64,000 nt of DNA from Jiangella ureilytica (lineage in GTDB: Bacteria > Actinomycetota > Actinomycetes > Jiangellales > Jiangellaceae): the NCBI RefSeq assembly GCF_004348545.1, contig NZ_SMKL01000022.1, positions 21,394 through 85,393 of the forward strand. The letters are read 5' to 3'. The position numbers and the translations under genes are program-made. Of this stretch, positions 26,326 through 35,125 are shown piece by piece. Within the stretch, counting starts at the first letter, position 1, and each line of letters begins with the position of its first letter. Below the pieces are notes generated by a model. That model searched no databases and was not told where the DNA came from. It saw only the letters and a list, made by a program, of their open reading frames with translations.

Positions 26326-27760
26326 GGCGTATGTCCGCAGGGCTTTCGCCCACGCTCCAGTAGTCGCCGACCAGCGTCCGGTGCCACCAGGCGCCGGTCT
26401 CACGGCGCTCGGCCCGGTCGGTGAACCGGTACCGGTACAGCCGGGCCCGCACGTGCGCCGGGGGCAGGTGCGGGAACGGATTGTGCCGCAGCAGCCGGGC
26501 GGTCACCGGGTCGTCGTCGCGCAGCTTCGACAGCAGCGCCGGGAACCAGGCCTGCGCGTAGCTCGGCGAGATGGCGGCGAACCACATCAGCCAGTCCAGC
26601 CGCAGGTGGTACGGCGCGAACTGGCGCGGCAGCCGGCGCGGGTCGCCGGGCTTGCCCTTGAACTCGTACTCGTGCCAGACGGTGTCCGGGCGGATCACGG
26701 CGTCGGCGGTCCCCTCGATGACGACCTCGTGCCGGATCCGGGTGACGCTGCCGAACGCGCCGTACGTGTTGACCAGCAGCAACGGGTTGAAGCTGGTGTT
26801 CATGACCTGTTCGCGCGAGATGAGGTTGCGCACCGGCCAGTAGCTGAGCACGGCGACCACCACCGCCAGGGCGAGGACCACGGCGGCGTACCAGGCCGGC
26901 GGGTCGTCGAGCCCGGCCGGCGCCGTCACCGGCAGCAGCCACGCCCACGCGTCCCCGCCGACCGCAGTCGTCGCGATCACCATGGTCAGCACGTTCAGCC
27001 AGGCGAAGTTGCCGCTGAGGACCAGCCAGCCCTGCGTCACGATGACGACGGCCGCGGCGCCGGTGCGCACGGGCTGCGGCGCGAACAGCAGGAATGGCAC
27101 CACCAGCTGCGTCACGTGGTTGGCCGCCGCCTCCACGCGGTGCGCCCACCGCGGCAGGTGATGGAACCACCAGCTCAGCGGGTTCGGCATCGGCTGCGTC
27201 TCATGGTGGTAGTACAGGCAGGTCAGGTCGCGCCAGCACCGGTCGCCGCGCAGCTTGATCAGCCCGGCGCCGAACTCCAGCCGGAACAGCACCCACCACA
27301 GCGCCACCAGCACGAGCAGCGGCGGCGCCACCGTCGACGGCCCCAGGAAGATCGCCAGGAAGCCGGCCTCACAGAGCAGGGTCTCCCAGCCGAAGCCGTA
27401 CCAGACCTGCCCAACGTGCACGATCGACAGGTAGAGCGCCCACGGCACGGCCCACGCGAGCAGATGCGCCCACAGCGGCAGGTCGTCGGCGAGTCCGACC
27501 AGCAGCGCCGCCGACCACGCGACACCCAGCCACCCGACGACGGCGAAGAATCGGTCGGAATAGTGCAGCTGGAACAGGCTGGGCGCGCGGCGGAACGGCA
27601 CCCGGCCGACGAACCTCGGCACCGGCGTCAGGCCGCGCTCGCCGATGAGCGCGCGGAACTGGGTGACGGCGCTGAGAAAGGCGACCAGGTAGATCGCTGC
27701 CAGGGCCCGCTGGAACACCAGCCGGCTCAGCCAGTAACCCTCCGCGGTGAACCAGTTCAT
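26312..27760 (-). CDS. Lipase maturation factor (LMF1)-like membrane protein
   Basis: This 482-residue polytopic protein has about eight membrane helices. A C-terminal soluble domain carries the LMF hallmark WHEYEFKGKPGDPRRLPRQF followed by APYHLRLDWLMWFAAI. In animals LMF1 assists folding of dimeric lipases in the ER; bacterial homologues have no proven role. GLTPVPRFVG, FGAGLIKLRGD, CLYYHHETQPMPNPLSWW and SGNFAWLNVLT are further family motifs, indicating a complete gene. ATG 27760 is taken as start; a TTG 15 codons upstream is possible. It converges on wblA and is divergent from menC (65 bp). Confidence 0.82.
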   Translation of the reverse strand: MNWFTAEGYWLSRLVFQRALAAIYLVAFLSAVTQFRALIGERGLTPVPRFVGRVPFRRAPSLFQLHYSDRFFAVVGWLGVAWSAALLVGLADDLPLWAHLLAWAVPWALYLSIVHVGQVWYGFGWETLLCEAGFLAIFLGPSTVAPPLLVLVALWWVLFRLEFGAGLIKLRGDRCWRDLTCLYYHHETQPMPNPLSWWFHHLPRWAHRVEAAANHVTQLVVPFLLFAPQPVRTGAAAVVIVTQGWLVLSGNFAWLNVLTMVIATTAVGGDAWAWLLPVTAPAGLDDPPAWYAAVVLALAVVVAVLSYWPVRNLISREQVMNTSFNPLLLVNTYGAFGSVTRIRHEVVIEGTADAVIRPDTVWHEYEFKGKPGDPRRLPRQFAPYHLRLDWLMWFAAISPSYAQAWFPALLSKLRDDDPVTARLLRHNPFPHLPPAHVRARLYRYRFTDRAERRETGAWWHRTLVGDYWSVGESPADIRRPRA

Positions 27761-27825
27761 GACAATGCGCCTCAGCGGTAGGGTGCCCTGCCGCGACGCA
27801 GGCAAACCCCTGACAGCATGGACCG

Positions 27826-28806
27826 GTGGCTGACGTCGACTTCGCGGGTGCGGTGGTCTACGCGATCCCCATGCGCACCCGGTTCCGCGGCATCACCGTT
27901 CGCGAAGGACTGGTCTTCAGTGGTCCGGCCGGCTGGGGCGAGTTCTGCGCGTTCGCCGACTACGACGACGCCGAGTGCGTGCCCTGGCTCCGGGCCGCCG
28001 TCGAACAGGCCACCGTGCCGCCGCCGGCGCCGGTCCGCGACCGCGTCCCGGTCAACTGCACGGTCCCCGCGGTCGGGCCGGAGCGGGCGCACGAGATCGT
28101 CGCGGCGTCCGGCTGCACGACGGCGAAGGTGAAGGTCGCCGACCACCCCGGCTCGCTGGCCGAGGACGCGGCGCGGGTCGAGGCGGTGCGTGCTGCGCTC
28201 GGGCGGAACGGGCGGGTCCGGGTCGACGCCAACGGCGCCTGGGACGTCGACACCGCAATCACGTCGCTGCGCGCGCTGGACCGGGCGGCGGGTGGGCTGG
28301 AGTACGCGGAGCAGCCCTGCCGGACGCTGGACGAACTGGCCGCCGTGCGCCGCGCGGTGGACGTGCCGATCGCGGCCGACGAGTCGATCCGCCGCGCCGA
28401 CGACCCGCTGAAGGTCGCCGTCGCGGGCGCCGCCGACATCGCGGTCATCAAGGGGACGCCGCTCGGCGGGGTGCGGCGCGCGCTCCGGGTGGCCGAGGCC
28501 GCCGGGCTGCCGTGCGTGGTGTCGTCCGCCCTCGAGACCAGCGTCGGGCTGGCGGGCCAGCTGGCGTTGGCCGGCGCACTGCCGGAGCTGCCGTACGCCT
28601 GCGGGCTCGGCACGCTCTCGCTGCTCACCGGCGACCTGGTCGACGACGGCGTCAGCCTGCGGCCGGTCAGTGGCTCGCTCCCCGTCCCGCCGGCGCCGCC
28701 GTCGCCCGACCCCGCGCGGCTGGCGGAGTACCGCCTGGCCGACCCCGCACGCGAACGCTGGTGGCGCGACCGCCTGTCCCGCGTCCGCGCCCTCGCCTCG
28801 CTCTGA
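27826..28806 (+). CDS. menC: o-Succinylbenzoate synthase
   Basis: This 326-residue enolase-superfamily enzyme of menaquinone biosynthesis dehydrates SHCHC to o-succinylbenzoate. The catalytic features visible are the Lys pair in TAKVKVA, the metal ligands in VDANGAWD, EYAEQPC and AADESIR, and the second Lys in IAVIKGTPLGG. Length and motifs match the actinobacterial short MenC. The GTG start 27826 has no strong Shine-Dalgarno. No other men gene is in the window, so it is separated from the rest of the pathway. A long hairpin follows its stop. Confidence 0.87.
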   Translation: MADVDFAGAVVYAIPMRTRFRGITVREGLVFSGPAGWGEFCAFADYDDAECVPWLRAAVEQATVPPPAPVRDRVPVNCTVPAVGPERAHEIVAASGCTTAKVKVADHPGSLAEDAARVEAVRAALGRNGRVRVDANGAWDVDTAITSLRALDRAAGGLEYAEQPCRTLDELAAVRRAVDVPIAADESIRRADDPLKVAVAGAADIAVIKGTPLGGVRRALRVAEAAGLPCVVSSALETSVGLAGQLALAGALPELPYACGLGTLSLLTGDLVDDGVSLRPVSGSLPVPPAPPSPDPARLAEYRLADPARERWWRDRLSRVRALASL

Positions 28807-28814
28807 CTTGCCTG

Positions 28815-28904
28815 GGAATGATCACGTTCAGTACGAAATCCCCTGTCGCACCACGATTGCAGGCGTAGTGCGGCACGAGATCCCGTGCTGAACGTGATCA
28901 TTCC
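28815..28904. repeat. 90-bp interrupted palindrome between convergent genes
   Basis: The outer arms GGAATGATCACGTTCAG (28815-28831) and CTGAACGTGATCATTCC (28888-28904) are perfect 17-bp inverted repeats. The dyad continues inward: positions 28832-28846 pair imperfectly with 28873-28887 (9 of 15), and CGCAC (28847-28851) pairs perfectly with GTGCG (28868-28872). The result is two 37-nt arms around a 16-nt loop, exactly symmetrical. It lies between the stops of menC and the flavoprotein gene. It could be a two-way terminator or a dispersed MITE/REP-like element; no second copy was found in the window. Confidence 0.85.
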
Positions 28905-28936
28905 GGGGCGGGGCGGCGGAACTCGTCGTACGGCGG

Positions 28937-30250
28937 TCAGTGGCCGAGGGCGGCGTGGCCCTGGGCGAAGAAGCCGTTCGGGTCGTAGGTGGCCTTCACC
29001 GTGCAGAGCCGCGCGTAGCCGGCCGGGGTGTAGGCGTCGGCGGTGCGGGCCGGGTCGGAGAGGAAGTTGAGGAACGCACCGCCGATGCCGTGCGGCCGCA
29101 GCGGCTGCACGAACTCCGGCCTCGGCTGGTCGAGGATGATGCTGAACGGCACGCCGCGGTGTCCGGCCGGGCCGGCTCCGGGGCCGGGACGCCCGGTGGC
29201 GCCGTCCCAGTGCCGGATCTCCACGGTCGAGCCCGCCTCGGCGGCGGCCACGACGGTGTCGACGACCTCGTCGCCGAGGACGGGGAAGAAGTCGAAGAAC
29301 CGCGCCGGCGTGCCGCCCATGGCCGCGTCGGCGTAGTCCATGCTCCGGTAGCCGTCGACCAGCGCCGGGCCGGCCGCCAGGCGCAGCGGGCGGAGCAGCC
29401 GCTCGGCGTCGTCGGCGCGGCCGGTGTAGAGGGCCTTGATGCCGACGGCACGGCGCCCGCGCAGCTGCGCCGGCACCGACTCGACGTCGGGGATGCGCGA
29501 CAGCACGACCGCGCTGCTCATCTCGTCGGGCGCCGCAGCGGCCCAGTCGCGGTAGACCCGCAGCGCGGCCGCGGCGTTGTCCACGTCGAACCAGGAGATG
29601 CCGCCGTACACCTGCGCGACCGGGTACACGCGGAACTCCAGCGACGTCACGACGCCGAAGCCGCCGCCCCCGCCGCGGATCGCCCAGAACAGTTCCGGGT
29701 GCCGGTCCGCGGTCACCGTCAGCAGGGCGCCGTCGGCGGTGACGATGTCGGCGCTGATGACGCTGTCGGCGGCGAACCCGTGCTTGCGGGCCAGCCAGCC
29801 CATGCCGCCGCCGAGCGTGTAGCCGGTGACGCCGACCGTCGGCGACGACCCGGACAGCGGCGCCAGCCCGTAGGGCCGGGTCGCCTCGAGCACGTCGCCC
29901 CAGACGGTGCCGGGCCGGACCCGGACCACCCGGCGCCGCGGGTCCACGAAGACCGAGGACATCGCCGTCGTCTTCAGCAGCAGCCCGCCGTCGTTCGGGA
30001 CGTACGTGCCGTGGCCGGTCGACTGCACGGAGAACGGCAGGCCGTGCTCGCGGGCCGTGCGCACCGCGGCCTGCACGTCCGCCGTCGACCGCGCCTCGAC
30101 CACGACGGCCGGCCGCGGGTCCAGCGTCGGCAGCAGCGCCTTGCGGTGCGCGTCGTACCCGGCGTCGCCCGGCTCGTGGACGGTGCCCGCGATGGCGCCG
30201 CGCAGCGCGACGGCGGCGGTGGACTGCTGGTGCTGGATCGTGATCGTCAT
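28937..30250 (-). CDS. FAD-linked oxidoreductase of the berberine-bridge-enzyme type
   Basis: This 437-residue protein has a PCMH-type FAD-binding domain (residues about 40-215). The His in QSTGHGTYVPNDGG is probably the 8-alpha-histidyl FAD anchor, and GVTGYTLGGGMGWLARKHGF binds the pyrophosphate. The C-terminal BBE segment reads RLCTVKATYDPNGFF. No Cys at the usual second anchor is obvious, so attachment may be through His alone. Members oxidise sugars, alkaloids or polyketides with O2. There is no signal peptide. It converges on menC across the 90-bp hairpin. The substrate is unknown. Confidence 0.87.
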   Translation of the reverse strand: MTITIQHQQSTAAVALRGAIAGTVHEPGDAGYDAHRKALLPTLDPRPAVVVEARSTADVQAAVRTAREHGLPFSVQSTGHGTYVPNDGGLLLKTTAMSSVFVDPRRRVVRVRPGTVWGDVLEATRPYGLAPLSGSSPTVGVTGYTLGGGMGWLARKHGFAADSVISADIVTADGALLTVTADRHPELFWAIRGGGGGFGVVTSLEFRVYPVAQVYGGISWFDVDNAAAALRVYRDWAAAAPDEMSSAVVLSRIPDVESVPAQLRGRRAVGIKALYTGRADDAERLLRPLRLAAGPALVDGYRSMDYADAAMGGTPARFFDFFPVLGDEVVDTVVAAAEAGSTVEIRHWDGATGRPGPGAGPAGHRGVPFSIILDQPRPEFVQPLRPHGIGGAFLNFLSDPARTADAYTPAGYARLCTVKATYDPNGFFAQGHAALGH

Positions 30251-30356
30251 CGTGTGCTCCCTCGGTGCGGTCTACCGGTACGTCGTGCGGCGGGACCGGT
30301 TTTCGACATCGCCGGCGAGATTTCTTCCGGCGACTTCACGATCGCGCCGAGGGGTG

Positions 30357-30402
30357 GGCACGGACATCCGTGCCGAGCACGGATCGACCACGGAACGTGG
30401 TC
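30357..30402 (-). terminator. Two consecutive dyads after the large LuxR-type gene
   Basis: GACCACG-GAA-CGTGGTC (30386-30402) overlaps the stop codon of the regulator. GGCACGGA-CA-TCCGTGCC (30357-30374) follows. Together they form a compact structured region typical of a factor-independent stop in high-GC DNA. No U-tract is present. Confidence 0.5.
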
Positions 30403-33187
30403 AGTAGGTGACGGGGGCGCCGAGCTCGGCCAGGGCGGCGAGGCCGCGGGTCCGGTGCGCGCCGCCGGCCAGCAGCAGGCTGCGCGCCCACTGGTACCGG
30501 GACGCGGCGGCGTCGAGCGTCTCGGCCGCGGCGAGGATGCCGTCGACGTCGCCGGCGGCCAGCGCCGCGGCCCGGTCGACCAGGGCGGCGGCCACGACGT
30601 TGTCGGTGGTGAACAGACGCGCGCGGTCGATCCGCTCCACGGCGTCGGGCCGCCCGGCCAGCACCGCGGCCTCGGCCCACGCGGCCGCGTACCAGGGCCG
30701 CCAGATCAGCTCGAACCAGCCGCGGAACTCCTCGGGCTCGCGGCGCAGGACGGCGACGGCGTCGTCCATGCGGTCGCGGTGCAGGGCCTCGAGCGCGGCG
30801 AAGACGCTCTCGACGGCGCGTTGGTCGTGCGGGCGGTGGTCGGCCGAGGCCACTCCGGCCTCGACGTCGCGCCACACCTCCTGCTGCGCGACGTCACCGC
30901 GCGCGCCGTGCACGGAACCGAGCGCGGCAGCGACCCGGCGCATCGACGGGATGCGCGGCCGGCCCGCCCGCTCCCAGCTCTCGCGGAACAGCTCGCCGAC
31001 GGCGACGGCCTCGGCCCAGTCGCCGCTCAGCACCATGACGACGGCGAGCCGGGCGGTGCCGACGTGGGCGACCTCGCGCTGCGACGGCAGGTCGCGCAGC
31101 GTCTCGGCGGTCTGCCGGGCCAGCCGCAGGTCGCCGGCGGCGATCGCGGACTCCGTCGCCATGCCGTAGGCGTCGGACAGCTCGAAGCCCTGCTGAGGGT
31201 CGAGCGGCCCGGCCAGCAGCTCGGTCCGCCGCAGCGCGCTCGCCAGCGCCGCCCGGGCCTCGCCACGGGCCAGCCGCAGGCCGGTGAGCTGGTCCAGGGC
31301 CGCACTCTCGACGACGGCGTCGCCGCTCGCGCGGGCCAGCTCGAGCGCCCGCTCGGTGCGAGCGGCGGCGTCCCGGTCGTCATCGGCGGCGGCGAACGCC
31401 TCGACGACGGCGATGCGGGCCAGCACGCCGGGATCGTCGCCGCCCAGCCGGCGGGCGTCGGCGAGCCAGCCGGCGGCGGTCGCGGCGGCCGGCACCTCGG
31501 CCAGGATGCCGGCCGAGCGATGCACCAGCTCGGCGGCCTGGGCCAGCTGGCCGGCCGCGGTGACGCCGTCGCCGGCGCGTTCGGCGACGGCCGCCGCGGC
31601 CCGATGCAGCCGCAGGGCATCGCCGCCGGCCAGCCGGGCCCGGGCCGAGCCGGCGGCCAGCCGCAGCGCCCCCACCTCGCCGGCGGCGTCCGGGGCGAGG
31701 TCGGCGGCCTGTTCGAACCGGCGCTGCGCCTCGCCCTGCAGCCCGCGCCGGTGGCAGAGTCGCCCGACGAGCAGGGCCACCTCCATGGCGGACGGATCAG
31801 ACGGTTCCGACGATGCCGCGGCCGATGACGTCACCCAGCCGAGCGCGGCGTGCAGGTCGTCGGCGAGCCGGTCGACGCGGCCGCGCCAGTCCGGTGCGGC
31901 CGGATCGGCTGCCAGCAGTGCGGTCCCCTTGTCCGTGCACCAGCGCAGGTGAGCGGCCCGGACGACGGCGTCCTCGCCGGCCTCGATCAACCGCTCGGCG
32001 CCGTACTGGCGGATCGTCTCCAGCGCGAGGTACCGGGTCCCGCCGGGCCCGCCCACCGGGACCAGCAGGCTGTGGTCGGCCAGCGCCGCGAGCTCGGCCG
32101 CGACCCCGTCGCCGGCCACGACGGCGTCCGCGGCGGCCACCGAGAACGGCGCCGCGAACACCGAGACCCGGCGCAGCACCACGCGCCCGGGCTCGTCGAG
32201 CAGGTCGTGGCTCCAGTCCAGCGCCGAGCGCAGCGACCCGTGCCGCCCGCCGCCGCGCCGGGCGCCGTCGAGCAGCCGGAGCCGGTCGCCGAGCCCGTGC
32301 TCCAGCCCGTCCAGTCCGACGGACGGCAGCCGGGCCGCGGCCAGTTCGATCGCCAGCGGGCTGCCGTCGAGCGCGGCGCAGATCGCCGCCACCCGCTCGG
32401 TCTCAGCGCCGGAACCGACGGGAAGCGCCCCGGCCGCCCGGGAACGCTGCTCGAACAGCGCCACCGCGTCGTCGCCCAGGCCGCCGATCGGCACCACCCA
32501 CTCGAACGGCAGCAGCAGTCGGGACCGGCTGGTGGCGAGCACCGTCGGCCCGGGCGCCGCGGCCAGCAGGAGCTCGACGAACGCGACCACCCCGTCGACG
32601 ACGTGCTCGCAGTTGTCCAGCACGAGCAGCGCCTGCTGGCCGGCCGCCCAGGCGAGCACGGTTTCGAGCGCGCTGCGGCCCGGTTGCTCGCCGAGGCCCA
32701 GCGCCGCCGCCACCGCGGCCGGCAGCGCCTCGCCGTCGGGCACGGGGACGAGGTCGGCGTACCAGACGCCGCCGCCGAACCGGTCCGCGACGTCGGCCGC
32801 GACGGCCAGCGCCAGCCGGGTCTTGCCGACGCCGCCGGCACCGACGACCGTCACCAGCCGCTGCTCCGCCAGCGCCGACGCGACCGAGGCGCGCTCGGAC
32901 ACGCGCCCGACCAGCGAGGTCAGGGGCACCGGCAGCGCCGGAGCTGCCGCCGGACCCGCCGCCGCATCAGAGGGACCCGGCACCGACGGCGCCAGCGCGG
33001 CCAGCGCTCGCCGGTCGCCCGCGCCGAACTTGCGCAGCAGGGCGGAGACGTGGCTCTCGACCGTGCGGACGGAGATGACGAACCGGGCCGCGATCTCGGC
33101 GTTGGTCAGGTGCTCGCCGAGCGCGGCGAGGACCTCGGCCTCGCGCGCGGAGATCTCCGGCCGCACCACGCCGCCATTCTCACCCAT
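30401..33187 (-). CDS. Large ATPase regulator with N-terminal LuxR HTH, NB-ARC-like ATPase and TPR region
   Basis: This 928-residue regulator begins with a LuxR/GerE HTH (residues about 8-60, ISAREAEVLAALGEHLTNAE then FVISVRTVESHVSALLRKFG). A linker leads to a STAND/NB-ARC-type ATPase with Walker A VVGAGGVGKTRLAL (about 118-131), Walker B QALLVLDNCEHVV and an ATSRSRL sensor region. A long alpha-helical TPR-like half follows. LuxR regulators with an ATPase (LAL/MalT) usually have the HTH at the C-terminus; here it is at the N-terminus. It is 6 bp downstream of the LacI gene on the same strand and could be co-transcribed. The signal and targets are unknown. Confidence 0.88.
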   Translation of the reverse strand: MGENGGVVRPEISAREAEVLAALGEHLTNAEIAARFVISVRTVESHVSALLRKFGAGDRRALAALAPSVPGPSDAAAGPAAAPALPVPLTSLVGRVSERASVASALAEQRLVTVVGAGGVGKTRLALAVAADVADRFGGGVWYADLVPVPDGEALPAAVAAALGLGEQPGRSALETVLAWAAGQQALLVLDNCEHVVDGVVAFVELLLAAAPGPTVLATSRSRLLLPFEWVVPIGGLGDDAVALFEQRSRAAGALPVGSGAETERVAAICAALDGSPLAIELAAARLPSVGLDGLEHGLGDRLRLLDGARRGGGRHGSLRSALDWSHDLLDEPGRVVLRRVSVFAAPFSVAAADAVVAGDGVAAELAALADHSLLVPVGGPGGTRYLALETIRQYGAERLIEAGEDAVVRAAHLRWCTDKGTALLAADPAAPDWRGRVDRLADDLHAALGWVTSSAAASSEPSDPSAMEVALLVGRLCHRRGLQGEAQRRFEQAADLAPDAAGEVGALRLAAGSARARLAGGDALRLHRAAAAVAERAGDGVTAAGQLAQAAELVHRSAGILAEVPAAATAAGWLADARRLGGDDPGVLARIAVVEAFAAADDDRDAAARTERALELARASGDAVVESAALDQLTGLRLARGEARAALASALRRTELLAGPLDPQQGFELSDAYGMATESAIAAGDLRLARQTAETLRDLPSQREVAHVGTARLAVVMVLSGDWAEAVAVGELFRESWERAGRPRIPSMRRVAAALGSVHGARGDVAQQEVWRDVEAGVASADHRPHDQRAVESVFAALEALHRDRMDDAVAVLRREPEEFRGWFELIWRPWYAAAWAEAAVLAGRPDAVERIDRARLFTTDNVVAAALVDRAAALAAGDVDGILAAAETLDAAASRYQWARSLLLAGGAHRTRGLAALAELGAPVTY

Positions 33188-33193
33188 CGGGCG

Positions 33194-34192
33194 TCACGCC
33201 GAAGGCGGCGCCGTGCTCGCGCGGGTGACCAGGCTGGTGGCGAGCTCGAGCCGCAGCGGCCGGTCGGACTCCGTCGGGTCGAGGACGGAGCGGATGGCCA
33301 TGCGGGCCATCTCGAGCAGCGGCTGCCGCACGGTGGTGAGCGTCGGCGACACCCACTCGCACAGCGCGACGTCGTCGAAGCCGACGACGCTGAGCTCGTC
33401 GGGTATCCGCAGCCCGCGCCGGTGCGCCTCGGCGTACACGCCTGTGGCCTGCAGGTCCGAGCCGGCGAAGACGGCGGTCGGCGGGTCGGGCAGGTCCAGC
33501 AGGGCCCGCACCTCGCGCGCACCGCCGTCGGCGCGGAAGTCGCCGTAACGGACGAGCGTGTCGTCGACGGGCCGCCCGGCCCGCCCGAGCGCCGCGCGGT
33601 ACCCCTCGAGCCGCTGCTGGCTGCAGACGAGGTCAGTGGGCCCGGTGACGATGCCGATGCGCCGGTGCCCGAGGCCGATGAGGTGCTCCGTCGCGGCCAG
33701 CCCCCCGGCCCAGTTGGTGACGCCGACGGTGGGGATGGCGGGGTCGAACCCGCCGACCGGGTCGACCAGCACGAACGGGATGCCGGCCGCCGTGAGCCGG
33801 CGGGCCGCGCCGGAGGGCAGCGGCGACAGCACCAGCAGCACGCCGTCGGAGCGCCGCTCGGTGACGCGGTCGAGCCAGCTCTCGTCGCTGCGGCCCTCGG
33901 TGGAGGTGACGACGACGGCGGCGCCGGCCCGGCGGGCCTCCTGCTCCGCACCCCGCAGCACGTCCATGGACCACGGCGTGTTGAGCTCGGAGATGACGAG
34001 GTCGATGAGGCCGGTGCGCTCCTCGACCCGGGTGCCGCGGCGCTCGTAGCCGCGCGCGTCGAGCAGCTCCTGCACCCGCGCGCGGGTGGCCGGCGCGACC
34101 TCCGTGCGGCCGTTGAGCACCTTGCTGACCGTCGCCTCGGAGACCCCGGCCTCGCGCGCGATCTCGGCGATGGTCACCCGCGTGTTCGTCAC
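33194..34192 (-). CDS. LacI-family repressor of the pentose cluster
   Basis: This 332-residue LacI/GalR regulator has the HTH TIAEIAREAGVSEATVSKVL and hinge NGRTEVAPATRARVQELL, then a periplasmic-binding-protein-like sugar domain. GIPFVLVDPVGG, LGHRRIGIVTGP and SVVGFDDVALCEWVSPTLTT are standard landmarks. GTG 34192 overlaps the stop of the FAH-fold dehydratase gene, so it is the third gene of a leftward operon after the two dehydratases. The sites CCGAAAGTTTCGG and CCGAAAGTTTCTT near 36.9-37.0 kb have the GAAA-TTTC form of LacI/XylR operators and are the probable targets. The effector is probably xylose or a sugar acid. Confidence 0.9.
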   Translation of the reverse strand: MTNTRVTIAEIAREAGVSEATVSKVLNGRTEVAPATRARVQELLDARGYERRGTRVEERTGLIDLVISELNTPWSMDVLRGAEQEARRAGAAVVVTSTEGRSDESWLDRVTERRSDGVLLVLSPLPSGAARRLTAAGIPFVLVDPVGGFDPAIPTVGVTNWAGGLAATEHLIGLGHRRIGIVTGPTDLVCSQQRLEGYRAALGRAGRPVDDTLVRYGDFRADGGAREVRALLDLPDPPTAVFAGSDLQATGVYAEAHRRGLRIPDELSVVGFDDVALCEWVSPTLTTVRQPLLEMARMAIRSVLDPTESDRPLRLELATSLVTRASTAPPSA

Positions 34193-35112
34193 GGCGCCGG
34201 CCTGCCCGCGGCCCGCAGCCGGACGTCGTCGCGCGCGTCGACCAGCCACGACATCGCCTCGACGCCCTCGACGACGGGGTTGGCCAGCACACCGACGCCG
34301 CCGACCTCGATGCGCACGACGTCGCCCGTCCGCAGCGTCCAGGGCGCGGCCGGGACCAGGCAGGTGCCCGTCGTGAGCACGGCGCCGTCGGGGAACACGT
34401 CGGCACGCAGCAGGTACGACACCAGCTCGTCGAACCGCCGCCGCAGCTGGCCGGTGCTCGCCGTGCCCGACCAGTCCTCGGCGCCGTCGCGCGTGATCGA
34501 CATCGACACCGGCAGCGCGTACGGGTCCGGGACCTCCCACGCGGGCCGGATGCCGGGGCCGACGGCGCACGCGCCCAGATAGGCCTTGGCCTGCGGCAGG
34601 TAGAGCGGGTTCTCGCCCTCGATGGTGCGCGAGGAGACGTCGTTGCAGACGGTGTAGCCGGCGATCTCGCCGTGCGCGGTGACGACGACGGCGAGCTCCG
34701 GCTCGGGCACGTCGATGCGGGAGTCGGACCGGACGGCGATCGGCTCGCCGTCGCCGACCACGCGCCAGGCCACGGACTTGAAGAAGATCTCCGGCCGCTC
34801 GGCGTCGTAGACCAGCTCGTACACCGACGCGGCCCGCTCGCTCTCCTCGACCCGCGCCTCCTCGGACACCTTGTACGTGACGCCGCAGGCCCAGACCTCG
34901 GTGGCGGCGTCGACCGGCGGCAGCAGCGTGACGTCGCCCGCGGGGTACGCGCGCCCGGCCGCAGCCTCGACCGTCGACCGCAAGGACGCCGGCGCCAGCC
35001 GCCAGAGCGCCGCGAGCGACTCGACCCCGTCGATCGTCGTGACGGTGTCGCCGTCGAGCACGCCGGCGCTCGCGGCCGGGGACGACGGTGTGGCGAACCG
35101 GACCAGCAGCAC
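34189..35112 (-). CDS. FAH-family hydrolase/dehydratase, probable 2-keto-3-deoxypentonate dehydratase
   Basis: This 307-residue fumarylacetoacetase-fold protein has an N-terminal domain and a catalytic core with VWACGVTYKVSEEARVE. The metal ligands lie in VPEPELAVVVTAHGE (Glu-x-Glu) and GYTVCNDVSSR (Asp). The region TTGTCLVPAAPWTLRTGDVVRIE is typical of the FAH C-terminus. It is 13 bp downstream of an IlvD/Edd sugar-acid dehydratase. That pairing is the signature of non-phosphorylating pentose oxidation (Weimberg type), where the FAH-fold enzyme makes 2-oxoglutarate semialdehyde. The exact pentonate is inferred. Confidence 0.8.
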   Translation of the reverse strand: MLLVRFATPSSPAASAGVLDGDTVTTIDGVESLAALWRLAPASLRSTVEAAAGRAYPAGDVTLLPPVDAATEVWACGVTYKVSEEARVEESERAASVYELVYDAERPEIFFKSVAWRVVGDGEPIAVRSDSRIDVPEPELAVVVTAHGEIAGYTVCNDVSSRTIEGENPLYLPQAKAYLGACAVGPGIRPAWEVPDPYALPVSMSITRDGAEDWSGTASTGQLRRRFDELVSYLLRADVFPDGAVLTTGTCLVPAAPWTLRTGDVVRIEVGGVGVLANPVVEGVEAMSWLVDARDDVRLRAAGRPAP

Positions 35113-35125
35113 AGCGGTCTCCGTC

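Noticed and set aside
28940..31828. Long rightward open frame opposite the flavoprotein and the LuxR-type gene
   Set aside because: It is a low-complexity Arg/Gly/Ala shadow with no domain; both minus-strand genes have clear family motifs.
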